Assembly (NCBI RefSeq): GCF_004123905.1
Contig: NZ_MZXW01000035.1
Coordinates: forward strand, 496,001-560,000
Direction: 5' to 3'
Source: Bradyrhizobium betae
GTDB lineage: Bacteria > Pseudomonadota > Alphaproteobacteria > Rhizobiales > Xanthobacteraceae
DNA: 64,000 bases
Both the position numbers and the translations under genes were made by a program. Each line of letters begins with the position of its first letter. The stretch's first letter is position 1. Below, piece after piece: positions 1 to 8,242 of this stretch. The notes beneath the pieces were generated by a model that did no database searches, was not told where the DNA came from, and saw only the letters and a list, made by a program, of their open reading frames with translations.

Positions 1-927
1 TTCCATGGCAATGGCTGGAACATGCCGTTCACCGCGCCCTATACCGGCTCGAAGCTGGTGCTGCCCGGCCGCAACTACGAGCCCGACAAGCTCTATGAAC
101 TGCTCGAAGGCGAGAAGGTGACGCTGTCGGCGGGCGTGCCGAGCTTCTGGCTGATCCTGCTCGACTGGCTGGGACGCACGGGCGGCAAATTCTCCACGCT
201 GCGTGCGACGCTGTCGTCGGGCTCAGCTCCGCCGCGCGCGATGGTCGAAAAGCTCAAGCGCGAGCACAATGTCGACTACATCCAGGCCTGGGGCATGACG
301 GAAGCCTTGGGCTGCTCGATGCCGGGCCTGCGTCCCGGCTCGGAGCATCTCGGCGACAAGGAAAAATTCGACCGGCGCCAGGTCTCGGGCCGCGCCTGTT
401 TCGGCACCGCCCTCCGTATCGTCGACGATAGCGGCGTCGAGTTGCCGCGCGACGGCAAGACCGTCGGCCATCTGCGCGCCCGCGGACCGTGGGTCGCCTC
501 GGGCTACATGAAGCTGGAGGAAGGCCTCGACCGCGACGGCTGGCTGATCACCGGCGACATGGCCGTGATCGACAGCCAAGGCCACGTCACGCTGACCGAC
601 CGCTCCAAGGACGTGATCAAGTCCGGTGGCGAGTGGATCTCCTCGATCCAGCTCGAGGATGTCGCGCTCTCCCATCCCGACGTGCTGCAAGCCGCCGTCG
701 TTGCGATATCGCACGAGAAATGGCAGGAGCGCCCCCTGCTCCTCGTCGTCCGCAAGAAAGGCGCGACCGTCGACGGCAAGACCCTGCTCGACCACATGCG
801 TCCCAGGATCGCGAACTGGTGGATGCCGGACGCGGTCGAATTCCTCGACGAATTCCCCATGACCGGCACCGGCAAGGTGCTCAAATCGGCGCTGCGCGAG
901 AAGTTCAGGGAATACCGCGTCGCTTGA
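1..927 (+). CDS. Acyl-CoA ligase (AMP-forming), C-terminal part
   Basis: This is the last 308 codons of an AMP-dependent synthetase/ligase; the frame is open to the window edge, so the N-terminus lies outside. Seen: the adenylate-binding stretch QAWGMTE near residue 94 of the visible part, the hinge region with GDMAVIDSQGHVTLTDRSKD, and the C-terminal PMTGTGKVLKS with the catalytic lysine of the family. Enzymes of this kind activate a fatty or other carboxylic acid to its CoA thioester through an acyl-adenylate. The sequence resembles medium-chain and long-chain fatty acyl-CoA ligases (AlkK-like). An acyl-CoA dehydrogenase follows two genes downstream, which suggests a fatty- or branched-acid catabolic setting. 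The exact substrate cannot be read from the sequence. Confidence 0.9.
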   Translation, partial: FHGNGWNMPFTAPYTGSKLVLPGRNYEPDKLYELLEGEKVTLSAGVPSFWLILLDWLGRTGGKFSTLRATLSSGSAPPRAMVEKLKREHNVDYIQAWGMTEALGCSMPGLRPGSEHLGDKEKFDRRQVSGRACFGTALRIVDDSGVELPRDGKTVGHLRARGPWVASGYMKLEEGLDRDGWLITGDMAVIDSQGHVTLTDRSKDVIKSGGEWISSIQLEDVALSHPDVLQAAVVAISHEKWQERPLLLVVRKKGATVDGKTLLDHMRPRIANWWMPDAVEFLDEFPMTGTGKVLKSALREKFREYRVA

Positions 928-1038
928 GAGCCGGCCCGCGATCGCGCTCCGGCCCCTCACTGTGCGCGATCGTCTTCATCTTTTGGTCAATTCGGGCGCG
1001 ATATATCTCGATCTCGCTAACCCCTTATCGAGGACACC

Positions 1039-2148
1039 ATGGCGTTTTCCGGATTGGGCCTGCATCTCGGCAATCTGTCGCGCCTGTCGAACGCGCAGAC
1101 GCGCTCGATCAGCCCCGAGAACTTTTCGGGCGAGAAGGGCAAGGGCGGCATGTCCGTCGACGGCCCGGCCGCACGCCAGGCCCGTGATCTCGGCCAGGGC
1201 TGGAAGGTCTCTCCTTACGTCATCATCGAACCCGGCGCGACCTTTACCCTCGCCGAGATCCAGGGCCAGGGCGCGATCCAGCAGATCTGGATGACGCTGG
1301 CGCGCGGACGGCTGCGCCATTCGATCCTACGCATCTACTGGGACGATCAGGAACAGCCGAGTGTCGAATGCCCGGCCGGCGATTTCTTCGCCTGCGGCTG
1401 GGAGGAGTTTGCACAGGTGTCCTCGCTCGCGGTCTGCGTCAATCCCGGCCGCGCCTTCAACTGCTATTGGGAAATGCCGTTTCGCAAGCGCGCTCGCTTC
1501 ACGCTGGAGAACCGCAGCGAGGAGCAGCTGACCGTCTACTATCAGATCAACTATACGCTGACCGACGTGCCCGAGGACTGCGCCTATTTCCATGCGCAAT
1601 TCCGGCGCACCAATCCGCTGCCCTACAAGGAGGTCTACACCATCCTCGATGGTGTCAAGGGCGCGGGCCAATATGTCGGCACCTACATGGCGTGGGGCGT
1701 CAACAACAATGGCTGGTGGGGCGAAGGCGAGATCAAATTCTTCATCGACGGCGACGGCGCATTCCCGACGATCTGCGGCACCGGCACCGAGGATTATTTC
1801 TGCGGCGCCTATAATTTCGATCCTCACGTCGCGCATGGCGGCCAGGGGCAATCCCGCTATTTGGAGTTCACTACGCCCTATGCCGGCCTGCCGCAGGTGA
1901 TCCGCCCCGACGGCGTCTACAAATCGCAGCAGCGCTTTGGCCTGTATCGCTGGCACATCCCCGATCCCGTGCGCTTCCAGAGCGATCTGCGCGTGACGAT
2001 CCAGGCGCTGGGCTGGCTGCCCGGCGCGAGGGACGGAAAATATCTTCCGTTGAAGGACGACATCGCCTCGGTCGCGTTCTGGTACCAGACGTTGCCGACG
2101 GCGCCTTTCCCAGAACTGCCCGGGCCGGACTATCTGGAAATCGCATAG
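1039..2148 (+). CDS. DUF2961 / glycoside hydrolase family 172-like protein
   Basis: A 369-residue protein of the DUF2961 family. Characterised members form glycoside hydrolase family 172 (difructose-anhydride and arabinofuranose-active enzymes). Seen: a central block with PTICGTGTEDYFCGAYNF around residues 235-252, the conserved acidic and aromatic core of the family, followed by a second beta-rich half. No signal peptide is evident, so it probably acts in the cytoplasm. The start is supported by GAGGA about 6 bases upstream. It sits between an acyl-CoA ligase and an acyl-CoA dehydrogenase on the same strand. That is an odd neighbourhood for a sugar enzyme, so its role here is uncertain. Confidence 0.85.
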   Translation: MAFSGLGLHLGNLSRLSNAQTRSISPENFSGEKGKGGMSVDGPAARQARDLGQGWKVSPYVIIEPGATFTLAEIQGQGAIQQIWMTLARGRLRHSILRIYWDDQEQPSVECPAGDFFACGWEEFAQVSSLAVCVNPGRAFNCYWEMPFRKRARFTLENRSEEQLTVYYQINYTLTDVPEDCAYFHAQFRRTNPLPYKEVYTILDGVKGAGQYVGTYMAWGVNNNGWWGEGEIKFFIDGDGAFPTICGTGTEDYFCGAYNFDPHVAHGGQGQSRYLEFTTPYAGLPQVIRPDGVYKSQQRFGLYRWHIPDPVRFQSDLRVTIQALGWLPGARDGKYLPLKDDIASVAFWYQTLPTAPFPELPGPDYLEIA

Positions 2149-2174
2149 GCCGCCGATCGCTCAAGGAGACGAAG

Positions 2175-3386
2175 ATGCTCTACCCGATGTCGCCCAAAGT
2201 CGTCGAGCTCAAGCGCAAGCTCGAAAGTTTTATGGACCGGCACATCTACCCGAATGAGGAGCGCTTCTATCACGAGGCGGAAGAGCTCGGGCCGTGGAAA
2301 GTCTATCCCGTTGTCGAGGAGCTGAAGCCGCTGGCACGCGCGGAAGGTCTGTGGAATCTGTTCCTGCCGGAGTCCAGTCACGGCGCGGGCCTCACCAATC
2401 TCGAATATGCCCCGCTCTGCGAGGTGATGGGCCGCTCGCATCTCGCGCCCGAAGTGTTCAACTGCTCGGCGCCCGACACCGGCAACATGGAGGTGCTGGA
2501 GCGCTACGGCACGAAAGAGGACAAGGAGCGCTGGCTGAAGCCGCTGCTCGCGGGCGAAATCCGCTCCTGCTTCGCCATGACCGAGCCCGCCGTCGCATCG
2601 TCGGACGCAACCAACATCGAAAGCTCGATCGTGCGCGACGGCGACCATTACGTCATCAACGGGCGCAAATGGTACACGACCAACGCGACCGATCCGCGCT
2701 GCAAGATCTGCATCTTCATGGGCAAGACCGATCCTGACAATGCGGACCGCCACAAGCAGCAATCCATGATCCTGGTTCCGATGGACACGGCGGGCATCGA
2801 GGTGAAGCGGCCCCTGCCCGTGTTCGGCTTCTACGGCGTGCCTGACAGAGCCTCCGAAGTGATCTTCACCAATGTCCGCGTACCCAAGGAGAACATGCTG
2901 CTCGGCGAAGGACGCGGCTTCGAGATCGCGCAGGGCCGCCTCGGCCCCGGCCGCATCCACCATTGCATGCGGCTGATCGGCCTCTCCGAGCGCACGCTGG
3001 AAAAAATGTGCCGCCGCGTCCGCAGCCGCGTCGCCTTCGGCAAGCCGGTCTCGGAGCAGACGGTCACACAGGAGCGCATCGCCGAAGCCCGCATCATGAT
3101 CGAGCAAGCTCGGCTCCTGACACTCAACGCCGCCTATGCGATGGACACGGTCGGCAACAAGGTCGCGAAAGCCGAGATCGCGATGATCAAGGTCGCCGTA
3201 CCCAACATGGCCTGCCAGGTCATCGACTGGGCGATCCAGGCCCATGGCGGCGGCGGCACGTCGAATGATTTTGGGCTGACGCAAGCCTATGCGACCGCGC
3301 GGCTGCTGCGGCTGGCGGATGGCCCGGATGAGGTCCATCGCAACCAGATTGCAAGGTTCGAGCTGAAGAAATATTCGAACGCTTGA
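2175..3386 (+). CDS. Acyl-CoA dehydrogenase family protein
   Basis: A 403-residue flavoprotein of the acyl-CoA dehydrogenase superfamily, which carries out alpha,beta-dehydrogenation of an acyl-CoA with electrons passed to ETF. Seen: the all-helical N-terminal domain, the FAD/substrate signature CFAMTEPAVASSDATN at about residues 134-149, and the C-terminal IQAHGGGGTSNDFGLTQAYATAR segment with a glycine-rich flavin contact. An AAGGAG ribosome site lies before the ATG. Length and motif order fit the ACAD10/11-like clade better than short-chain dehydrogenases, but this is judged by eye. It lies 26 bases after the DUF2961 gene and probably shares its transcript. Confidence 0.93.
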   Translation: MLYPMSPKVVELKRKLESFMDRHIYPNEERFYHEAEELGPWKVYPVVEELKPLARAEGLWNLFLPESSHGAGLTNLEYAPLCEVMGRSHLAPEVFNCSAPDTGNMEVLERYGTKEDKERWLKPLLAGEIRSCFAMTEPAVASSDATNIESSIVRDGDHYVINGRKWYTTNATDPRCKICIFMGKTDPDNADRHKQQSMILVPMDTAGIEVKRPLPVFGFYGVPDRASEVIFTNVRVPKENMLLGEGRGFEIAQGRLGPGRIHHCMRLIGLSERTLEKMCRRVRSRVAFGKPVSEQTVTQERIAEARIMIEQARLLTLNAAYAMDTVGNKVAKAEIAMIKVAVPNMACQVIDWAIQAHGGGGTSNDFGLTQAYATARLLRLADGPDEVHRNQIARFELKKYSNA

Positions 3387-3423
3387 GAGGCGCTCAGCTG
3401 GCAAAAACGACGGGAGGGTAGAT

Positions 3424-3448
3424 GCCCTCTCCCACAAGGGGAGAGGGC
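3424..3448. terminator. Convergent hairpin, possible bidirectional terminator
   Basis: Arms GCCCTCTCCC and GGGAGAGGGC (10 bp, perfect) enclose a 5-base loop between the converging acyl-CoA dehydrogenase and HlyD genes. There is no clear U-tract on either side, so it may be a palindromic repeat remnant that happens to work as a terminator. Confidence 0.5.
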
Positions 3449-3476
3449 GCAGTCATGCGCAGCGCAAAGCGCGCGA

Positions 3477-4343
3477 CTAATCCAACACCTCTACCGTCGC
3501 CGATCGCCCCGCGACAAGCGACACTGCGTCAGGCACCGGATCCAGCGCGATCCGCACCGGCACGCGCTGGGCCAGCCGCACCCAACTGAAAGTCGGGTTG
3601 ACGTTCGCGAGCATGCTGGCACCTTCGGCGCGGTCGCGGTCCTCGATGCCGGCGGCGATGCTTTCGACGCGGCCTGACAGCGTGATCTTCTCGCCCATCA
3701 GGCGGACCTGCACCTTGTCGCCGACGCGAATGCGCGCGAGCTTTGTTTCCTCGAAATAGCCTTCGACATGCAGGGTGTCGGTATCGACCAGCGCCATCAC
3801 GCCCTTCCCGGCCGAAACGTAGGCGCCAGGGCGCAGATCCATGTTGGTGATCACGCCGTTCACCGACGCGTGAACCTCGCTGCGGTCGAGGTTGAGCTGG
3901 GCGACCGCGCGATCGGCGACGGCCGCGTCGAACGACGCCTTGGCCTGGAGCTGGGTGGCGAGCACCTGCTCCTGCTTCTGCTGCGATACTGCATCGGTGG
4001 TCAGCGCACTGTAGCGCTTCAAATCGGCATTGGCCTGATCGAGCGTGGCCTGATGACCGGCAACTGACGCATCGGCCTGTCGCAGCGCCAGCGCAAAACG
4101 CTCGCGATCAATCCGGAACAGCACGTCGCCACGACGGACCTTCTGGTTGTCCTTGACCAGCACCTCGGTGACGAAGCCGGACACATCGGGTGCCACCTGC
4201 ACGACGTCGGCGCGGACGCGGCCATCGCGGGTCCAGGGCTGCTCCATATAGTAGATCCAGAGCTCGCGGCCGACGGCAAGCGCCGCGATAACGGCGAGCA
4301 CGGTCAGCGCAAGGCGGCCAAGCCAGGCGAAATTCCCCTTCAT
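3477..4343 (-). CDS. HlyD-family periplasmic adaptor of efflux pump
   Basis: A 288-residue membrane-fusion protein. Seen: an N-terminal membrane anchor (residues about 6-26, LGRLALTVLAVIAALAVG), then the biotinyl-lipoyl-like half (TRDGRVRADVVQVAPDVSGFV), a coiled hairpin rich in Ala, Gln and Leu, and the barrel with GAYVSAGKGVMALVDTD. The family (EmrA/AaeA type) links an inner-membrane pump to the outer membrane. I chose the ATG at 4343 because it overlaps the stop of the DUF1656 gene in an ATGA junction. The frame stays open further upstream, but that part reads as the shadow of DUF1656. It is the last gene of the MarR-FUSC-DUF1656-HlyD operon. Confidence 0.92.
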   Translation of the reverse strand: MKGNFAWLGRLALTVLAVIAALAVGRELWIYYMEQPWTRDGRVRADVVQVAPDVSGFVTEVLVKDNQKVRRGDVLFRIDRERFALALRQADASVAGHQATLDQANADLKRYSALTTDAVSQQKQEQVLATQLQAKASFDAAVADRAVAQLNLDRSEVHASVNGVITNMDLRPGAYVSAGKGVMALVDTDTLHVEGYFEETKLARIRVGDKVQVRLMGEKITLSGRVESIAAGIEDRDRAEGASMLANVNPTFSWVRLAQRVPVRIALDPVPDAVSLVAGRSATVEVLD

Positions 4344-4546
4344 GGCAAAAACTCCGAGAGATAGACGACGCCGCCGAGCAGGCAGACGAAAATGGCGAAA
4401 TCGAACAAGGCCCGGTGCCAGACCAGCCGGTAGAAGTCGAAGCGCTGCATCAGCCGGCGCAAAATCGCGCTCAGCACATAGGCGACGATGATCCACAGCA
4501 GAAGCGACGGCACCAGCACGCCGTAGATGTCGATCACATATCTCAT
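4340..4546 (-). CDS. DUF1656 small membrane protein
   Basis: A 68-residue inner-membrane protein of the DUF1656 family (AaeX-like), with two predicted membrane spans (residues about 8-30 and 46-65) joined by a basic loop. The gene overlaps its neighbours by 4 bases on both sides, so translation of FUSC, DUF1656 and HlyD is probably coupled. DUF1656 proteins regularly sit between a FUSC pump and an HlyD adaptor in aromatic-acid efflux systems. Their mechanistic role is not well defined. Confidence 0.9.
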   Translation of the reverse strand: MRYVIDIYGVLVPSLLLWIIVAYVLSAILRRLMQRFDFYRLVWHRALFDFAIFVCLLGGVVYLSEFLP

Positions 4547-6594
4547 GCCGCAACACTCTCGCCCGCACGCGACCGGTAGGCCGGCGCGTCCGGGAACAGG
4601 CCTCGGCGGATGCCGACGAGACCGATCAGGGCGTCTTCGCGTGCGTTGTCATTCGGATCTTTCACCGCCCGGGCCAACGCCCGGTCCACGCTTGTCAGCA
4701 AGGCGGCCGGCATTCCCTCCCCCGCATAGCTGCGGCAGGCGACGGCGAGCTGGTCGAGCATGTCGTCGATGACGGCAATGGTGGACGCCGCAAGCCCATA
4801 ACGCGCGCGGCGCAAATCGATGATGTTGATACCGATGCGGAGCTGGACGAGGCTGTCGGTGTCGCGGCGATCGCTCTCCGAGAGATAGGCGATACGCTGC
4901 ACCAGCAGCCCGAGCCGATGCAGCATCAAGCCTGCGAACTCCGCGCGATCGCGCTTGCCGCGACGCTCGGCGGCGACCGCGATCGTTTTCCAGCTCGACA
5001 GCACCAGGCGATTGGCGATCCACTCGGCGCCGACGCCGCGCGCGATCCGGGTCACGAGCTCGGCGACGACGACGCCGACGAAGAAGGCGACGGCCGAATT
5101 GGCGTAGGACGCAAAATCCGCGCTGTAGGTCGACTGGATCGCGAGCAAGGTCGCGGTGTTGGCCGCGAGCGCCATGCCGGTGCCCGCCGTGGCGGGGCGG
5201 CCAATCAGGAAGCCATAGAGCAGGAACGTCGGCGCCAGGGCGACGATCAGCACTTCGAGATGGGAGATCGCGGGCACCACCGCGAACAAATAGATCGCGA
5301 CGACGACGATCGCGACCAGCGACCACCGGCCAAAGCTGCGGATGAAGCGCGCGGGCTCGTCCTGGGCGGCGAAGAACGAGCACGCGACCGCCGCCATCAT
5401 CGGCGCCGATGCTCCGTCCGGCCAGCCGGTGCCGATCCAGAATACGCAGCAGATCAGGATGGCCGTGGCTGCACCCGCCGCCGACCACAATGCGAGACCG
5501 CGGTCGCGATGGCGCACCGACCTCGCACCCGCCTCGGAATGGAATGCCAGATCGACGGTGGAGATATGACGGTTGTCGGCGATCGCCTCGGTCAGCACGC
5601 GGCAGTCGCGCGAGAGGTCGACCAGCTCGCGCAGCCGCGACAACAGGCTGGTGGTGATGATCCGCTCCCAGTCGGCGCTGTCGTCGAGCACAGCCTGCTG
5701 CTCCGCAATCGCAGCGCGGATCCGCTCGGCCGGCTGCCGTGCGCCGACATCGCTCGTGATCCATTGCGCGAGGTCCTCCAACAGCCGCTTCAACTCGGGC
5801 CGCCGGCGCAAAGCTTCTTCCCCCAGCGCCGCCAGCCGATCCTCCAGCGAGGCGATCACCGGCAGCAGCATCAGCATGCGCAGCCGGATTTCGCCGAGGC
5901 CGTTCACTGCATTGCGGTCGGTCAGGCGGTCATAGGCAAGATGGGTGGAGAGCGTGCCGATCTCGACGATATCGGTCGCGAGCTTGAGACGCCTCGGGCG
6001 GCGCGATTCGCTGGTGCCCTCGCGCAACAGCACGGCCTGGCTGAGGCGACGCGCATCGGCCAGCCAGAGATCGACCCGGCTTGCGACCGCGGGTGCAACG
6101 CTGCGAGGAAAGATGATGGTCGAGACGAGGCTGGCGCAGATGATGCCGAGCGAAATCTCCTCGACCCGCGATACCGCGGTGTCAAAGATGGCGCCAGGCT
6201 CAGACACCGCAGGAAAGCCGATCAGCGCGACCGTATATCCCGCCAACATGAACACGTAGCTGCGCGGCGTTCCGTCGAGCAGGGACAGGTAAAGACAAAG
6301 TCCGACCCAGAGGGCAATGGCGAGGCAGAGCAGCTCCGGCGCATTGATCAGGTTCGGCACCAGCGCCACCGTCATGGTCGCGCCGGCCAGCGTGCCCAGC
6401 ACGCGGAAGAAGGCTTTTGAGCTGGTCGCACCCGCCAGCGGCTGCGAGGTGATGTAGACCGTCGCCATCGCCCAATAGGGCCGCGGCAAATCCATGGCCA
6501 GTGCGATGACAAGCGCCAGCATCGACGCGGCGAACGTCTTCAACGCGAAAACGAGGTCCGCGTGGCGGACCAGGAACGGCTCACCTGCGCGCAT
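4543..6594 (-). CDS. FUSC-family inner-membrane efflux pump
   Basis: A 683-residue protein with the FUSC layout: about six membrane spans (residues 10-170), a long soluble middle part (about 170-350), a second block of about five or six spans (360-510) and a cytosolic tail. The opening segment MDLPRPYWAMATVYITSQP is typical of the AaeB/FUSC family, which exports aromatic carboxylates and similar toxic compounds with an HlyD partner. It lies 2 bases downstream of the MarR gene and overlaps DUF1656 by 4 bases. The substrate is unknown. p-Hydroxybenzoate-like acids are a guess from the family. Confidence 0.92.
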   Translation of the reverse strand: MRAGEPFLVRHADLVFALKTFAASMLALVIALAMDLPRPYWAMATVYITSQPLAGATSSKAFFRVLGTLAGATMTVALVPNLINAPELLCLAIALWVGLCLYLSLLDGTPRSYVFMLAGYTVALIGFPAVSEPGAIFDTAVSRVEEISLGIICASLVSTIIFPRSVAPAVASRVDLWLADARRLSQAVLLREGTSESRRPRRLKLATDIVEIGTLSTHLAYDRLTDRNAVNGLGEIRLRMLMLLPVIASLEDRLAALGEEALRRRPELKRLLEDLAQWITSDVGARQPAERIRAAIAEQQAVLDDSADWERIITTSLLSRLRELVDLSRDCRVLTEAIADNRHISTVDLAFHSEAGARSVRHRDRGLALWSAAGAATAILICCVFWIGTGWPDGASAPMMAAVACSFFAAQDEPARFIRSFGRWSLVAIVVVAIYLFAVVPAISHLEVLIVALAPTFLLYGFLIGRPATAGTGMALAANTATLLAIQSTYSADFASYANSAVAFFVGVVVAELVTRIARGVGAEWIANRLVLSSWKTIAVAAERRGKRDRAEFAGLMLHRLGLLVQRIAYLSESDRRDTDSLVQLRIGINIIDLRRARYGLAASTIAVIDDMLDQLAVACRSYAGEGMPAALLTSVDRALARAVKDPNDNAREDALIGLVGIRRGLFPDAPAYRSRAGESVAA

Positions 6595-6596
6595 GA

Positions 6597-7070
6597 TTAT
6601 TTCGCCTCGGACAACATCTTGGCTTGATGCAGGCGGCTGGCCCGCTGCTCGATGCGCTGGAGCGTCTCGAAGGTTATCGCAAGTTCGTCCGCCCCGATAT
6701 CCCTCAGCAGGCTTGCCCGCACCCGCCGCAGCACGCGGTTGGTCTCCTCGACCTTGGCCTCGCCTGCCCGCGTCAGATGGAGCGTTTTGGCACGGCGGTC
6801 GGTCGGGTCCTCGCGGCGTTCCACCAGACCCTCGGCCTGGAGCAGATCGATCAGCCGGACCAGCGACGGTCCCTCGATGCCGAGCTCGTCGGCGAGCACG
6901 CCCTGCCGCACGGTCTCGCCCTGGCGCGACAGCACCAGCAGCGGGATCGCGGTCGCATAGGACAAGCCGTGATCGGACAGCGCCTGATCGGACTCATGGC
7001 GCCACACACGCGCGAGCCGCGCGATGAGCCGGCCGAGTTCGGCGTGGATAAAGCCTTGCGAGGGCGCCAT
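6597..7070 (-). CDS. MarR-family regulator of the efflux operon
   Basis: A 157-residue winged-helix regulator of the MarR family. Seen: the DNA-binding helices around residues 55-80 (VLADELGIEGPSLVRLIDLL) and the wing with EDPTDRRAKTLHLT. As the first gene of the minus-strand operon, directly ahead of the FUSC pump, it is most simply a repressor of its own efflux system that responds to a phenolic or aromatic acid. A 10-bp palindrome in the upstream region could be its operator. Confidence 0.92.
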   Translation of the reverse strand: MAPSQGFIHAELGRLIARLARVWRHESDQALSDHGLSYATAIPLLVLSRQGETVRQGVLADELGIEGPSLVRLIDLLQAEGLVERREDPTDRRAKTLHLTRAGEAKVEETNRVLRRVRASLLRDIGADELAITFETLQRIEQRASRLHQAKMLSEAK

Positions 7071-7105
7071 GCCAAATTAGGTAGGACACGAACTATTAGC
7101 CTGCA

Positions 7106-7115
7106 ACTATATAGT
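7106..7115. promoter_or_regulatory. Candidate MarR operator (ACTATATAGT)
   Basis: A perfect 10-bp palindrome 36 bases upstream of the MarR start, in an AT-richer stretch. MarR proteins commonly bind such palindromes near their own promoter. The assignment is inferred from position only. Confidence 0.4.
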
Positions 7116-7193
7116 CCGGCATATTGCGATCGATCACGTAAATGCGAACAAGGACAGCGCAGTCATGAGACCAACAACAAAGCCGCCCTCGCC

Positions 7194-8102
7194 TCAGTTC
7201 ACCACATAGACATCCGGATCGGCGCTCGAGCTCGGCTTCTTGAAGGCGTTGCGCAAGGCGGCCGACATCGGGACGTTGTAGTTGAGGCCGTTCGGCGGCG
7301 TCGGCGATTCCAGCCACCTCTTGTAGAAGACCTCGATCTCCGGGCTCGCGTAAAGCTCCGCGGTCGCGCGATCGGCCAGCGCCTTGAACGGCGCATCCTC
7401 CCGGCGGAGCATGATCCCAAAGGGCTCGGCCTTCGAGAAGGTCTCCTCGCTGATCATGAACAGCGCGGGCTCTTTCGAGCGGGCGATCGCGACCGCGAGC
7501 TGGACGTCGTCGAGCGCGTAGGCCTGGGCGCGGTCGGTCTCCAGCAGCAGGAAGGCCTCGGCCTGGTCCACGGCCGGCATGATCTTGATGCCGAGATTGC
7601 GCTCGGTGTTGACCTTGGCGAGCTGGGTCAGGTTGACCGATCCCCCCACCGCCGTGACCGACTTGCCCTTGAGATCGTCGATGGTGTTGATCTTCGCCGC
7701 CTTCTTGGCGGCGAACCGCGTCGCGCTGAGGAAATGCGTGTTGGTGAAGGCGACCTGCTTCTGACGATCGGCATTGTTGGTGGTCGCCGAGCAATGCAGG
7801 TCGAGCGTGCCGTTGACCATCAGCGGAATCCGGTTCGACGAGGTCACGGCGAGATAATCGACGGCGATGTCGGGCATGCCGAGCTGCTTCTTCACGGCAT
7901 CGACGATCTTGAGGCAGATATCCATGGCAAAACCGACCGGCTTCTGGTTGCCGTCGAGATAGCTGAAGGGCACAGATGCCTCCTGATAGCCGAGCGTGAT
8001 CTTCTTCGTCTCCTTCACCTTCTGGAGCGTGCCCGTGAGGTCTTCGGCGGACGCTGCGCCGGCAAGACATGTGACGGCCAGGAGAATGGTGGGAAGACGC
8101 AT
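7194..8102 (-). CDS. Polar amino-acid ABC transporter substrate-binding protein
   Basis: A 302-residue periplasmic binding protein of the SBP family 3 (GltI-like, glutamate/aspartate type). Seen: a signal peptide with cleavage after about residue 19 (AGAASA), then TLGYQEASVPFSYLDGNQKPVGFAMDIC, the first ligand-binding block of this family. There is no permease or ATPase next to it, so it must use components encoded elsewhere or act as an orphan sensor. The next minus-strand gene upstream (8243-9682) is an amidohydrolase 140 bases away; cotranscription is unclear. Confidence 0.88.
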   Translation of the reverse strand: MRLPTILLAVTCLAGAASAEDLTGTLQKVKETKKITLGYQEASVPFSYLDGNQKPVGFAMDICLKIVDAVKKQLGMPDIAVDYLAVTSSNRIPLMVNGTLDLHCSATTNNADRQKQVAFTNTHFLSATRFAAKKAAKINTIDDLKGKSVTAVGGSVNLTQLAKVNTERNLGIKIMPAVDQAEAFLLLETDRAQAYALDDVQLAVAIARSKEPALFMISEETFSKAEPFGIMLRREDAPFKALADRATAELYASPEIEVFYKRWLESPTPPNGLNYNVPMSAALRNAFKKPSSSADPDVYVVN

Positions 8103-8242
8103 CGGGGGCTCCTCAAGAGATATCGGCTACGCCGGCGCGCAGCCGCGCATGTGATAGCCCAGAGCCGGACCAATCGCCAGACAAGGTTCCGCCTATCAGC
8201 TATCGCGGTTTTATATCGGCCGGGACGACGGTCGTGCCCGCC

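Noticed and set aside
4918..6420. A 500-codon open frame antisense to the FUSC gene
   Set aside because: Low-complexity Arg/Gln/Asp-rich translation without a start signal; the FUSC gene on the other strand is a clear family member.
7194..8102. Amino-acid binding protein as the ligand receptor of the 9.7-12.4 kb ABC transporter
   Set aside because: That transporter already has its own NMT1-type binding protein, and SBP family 3 proteins pair with a different permease type.
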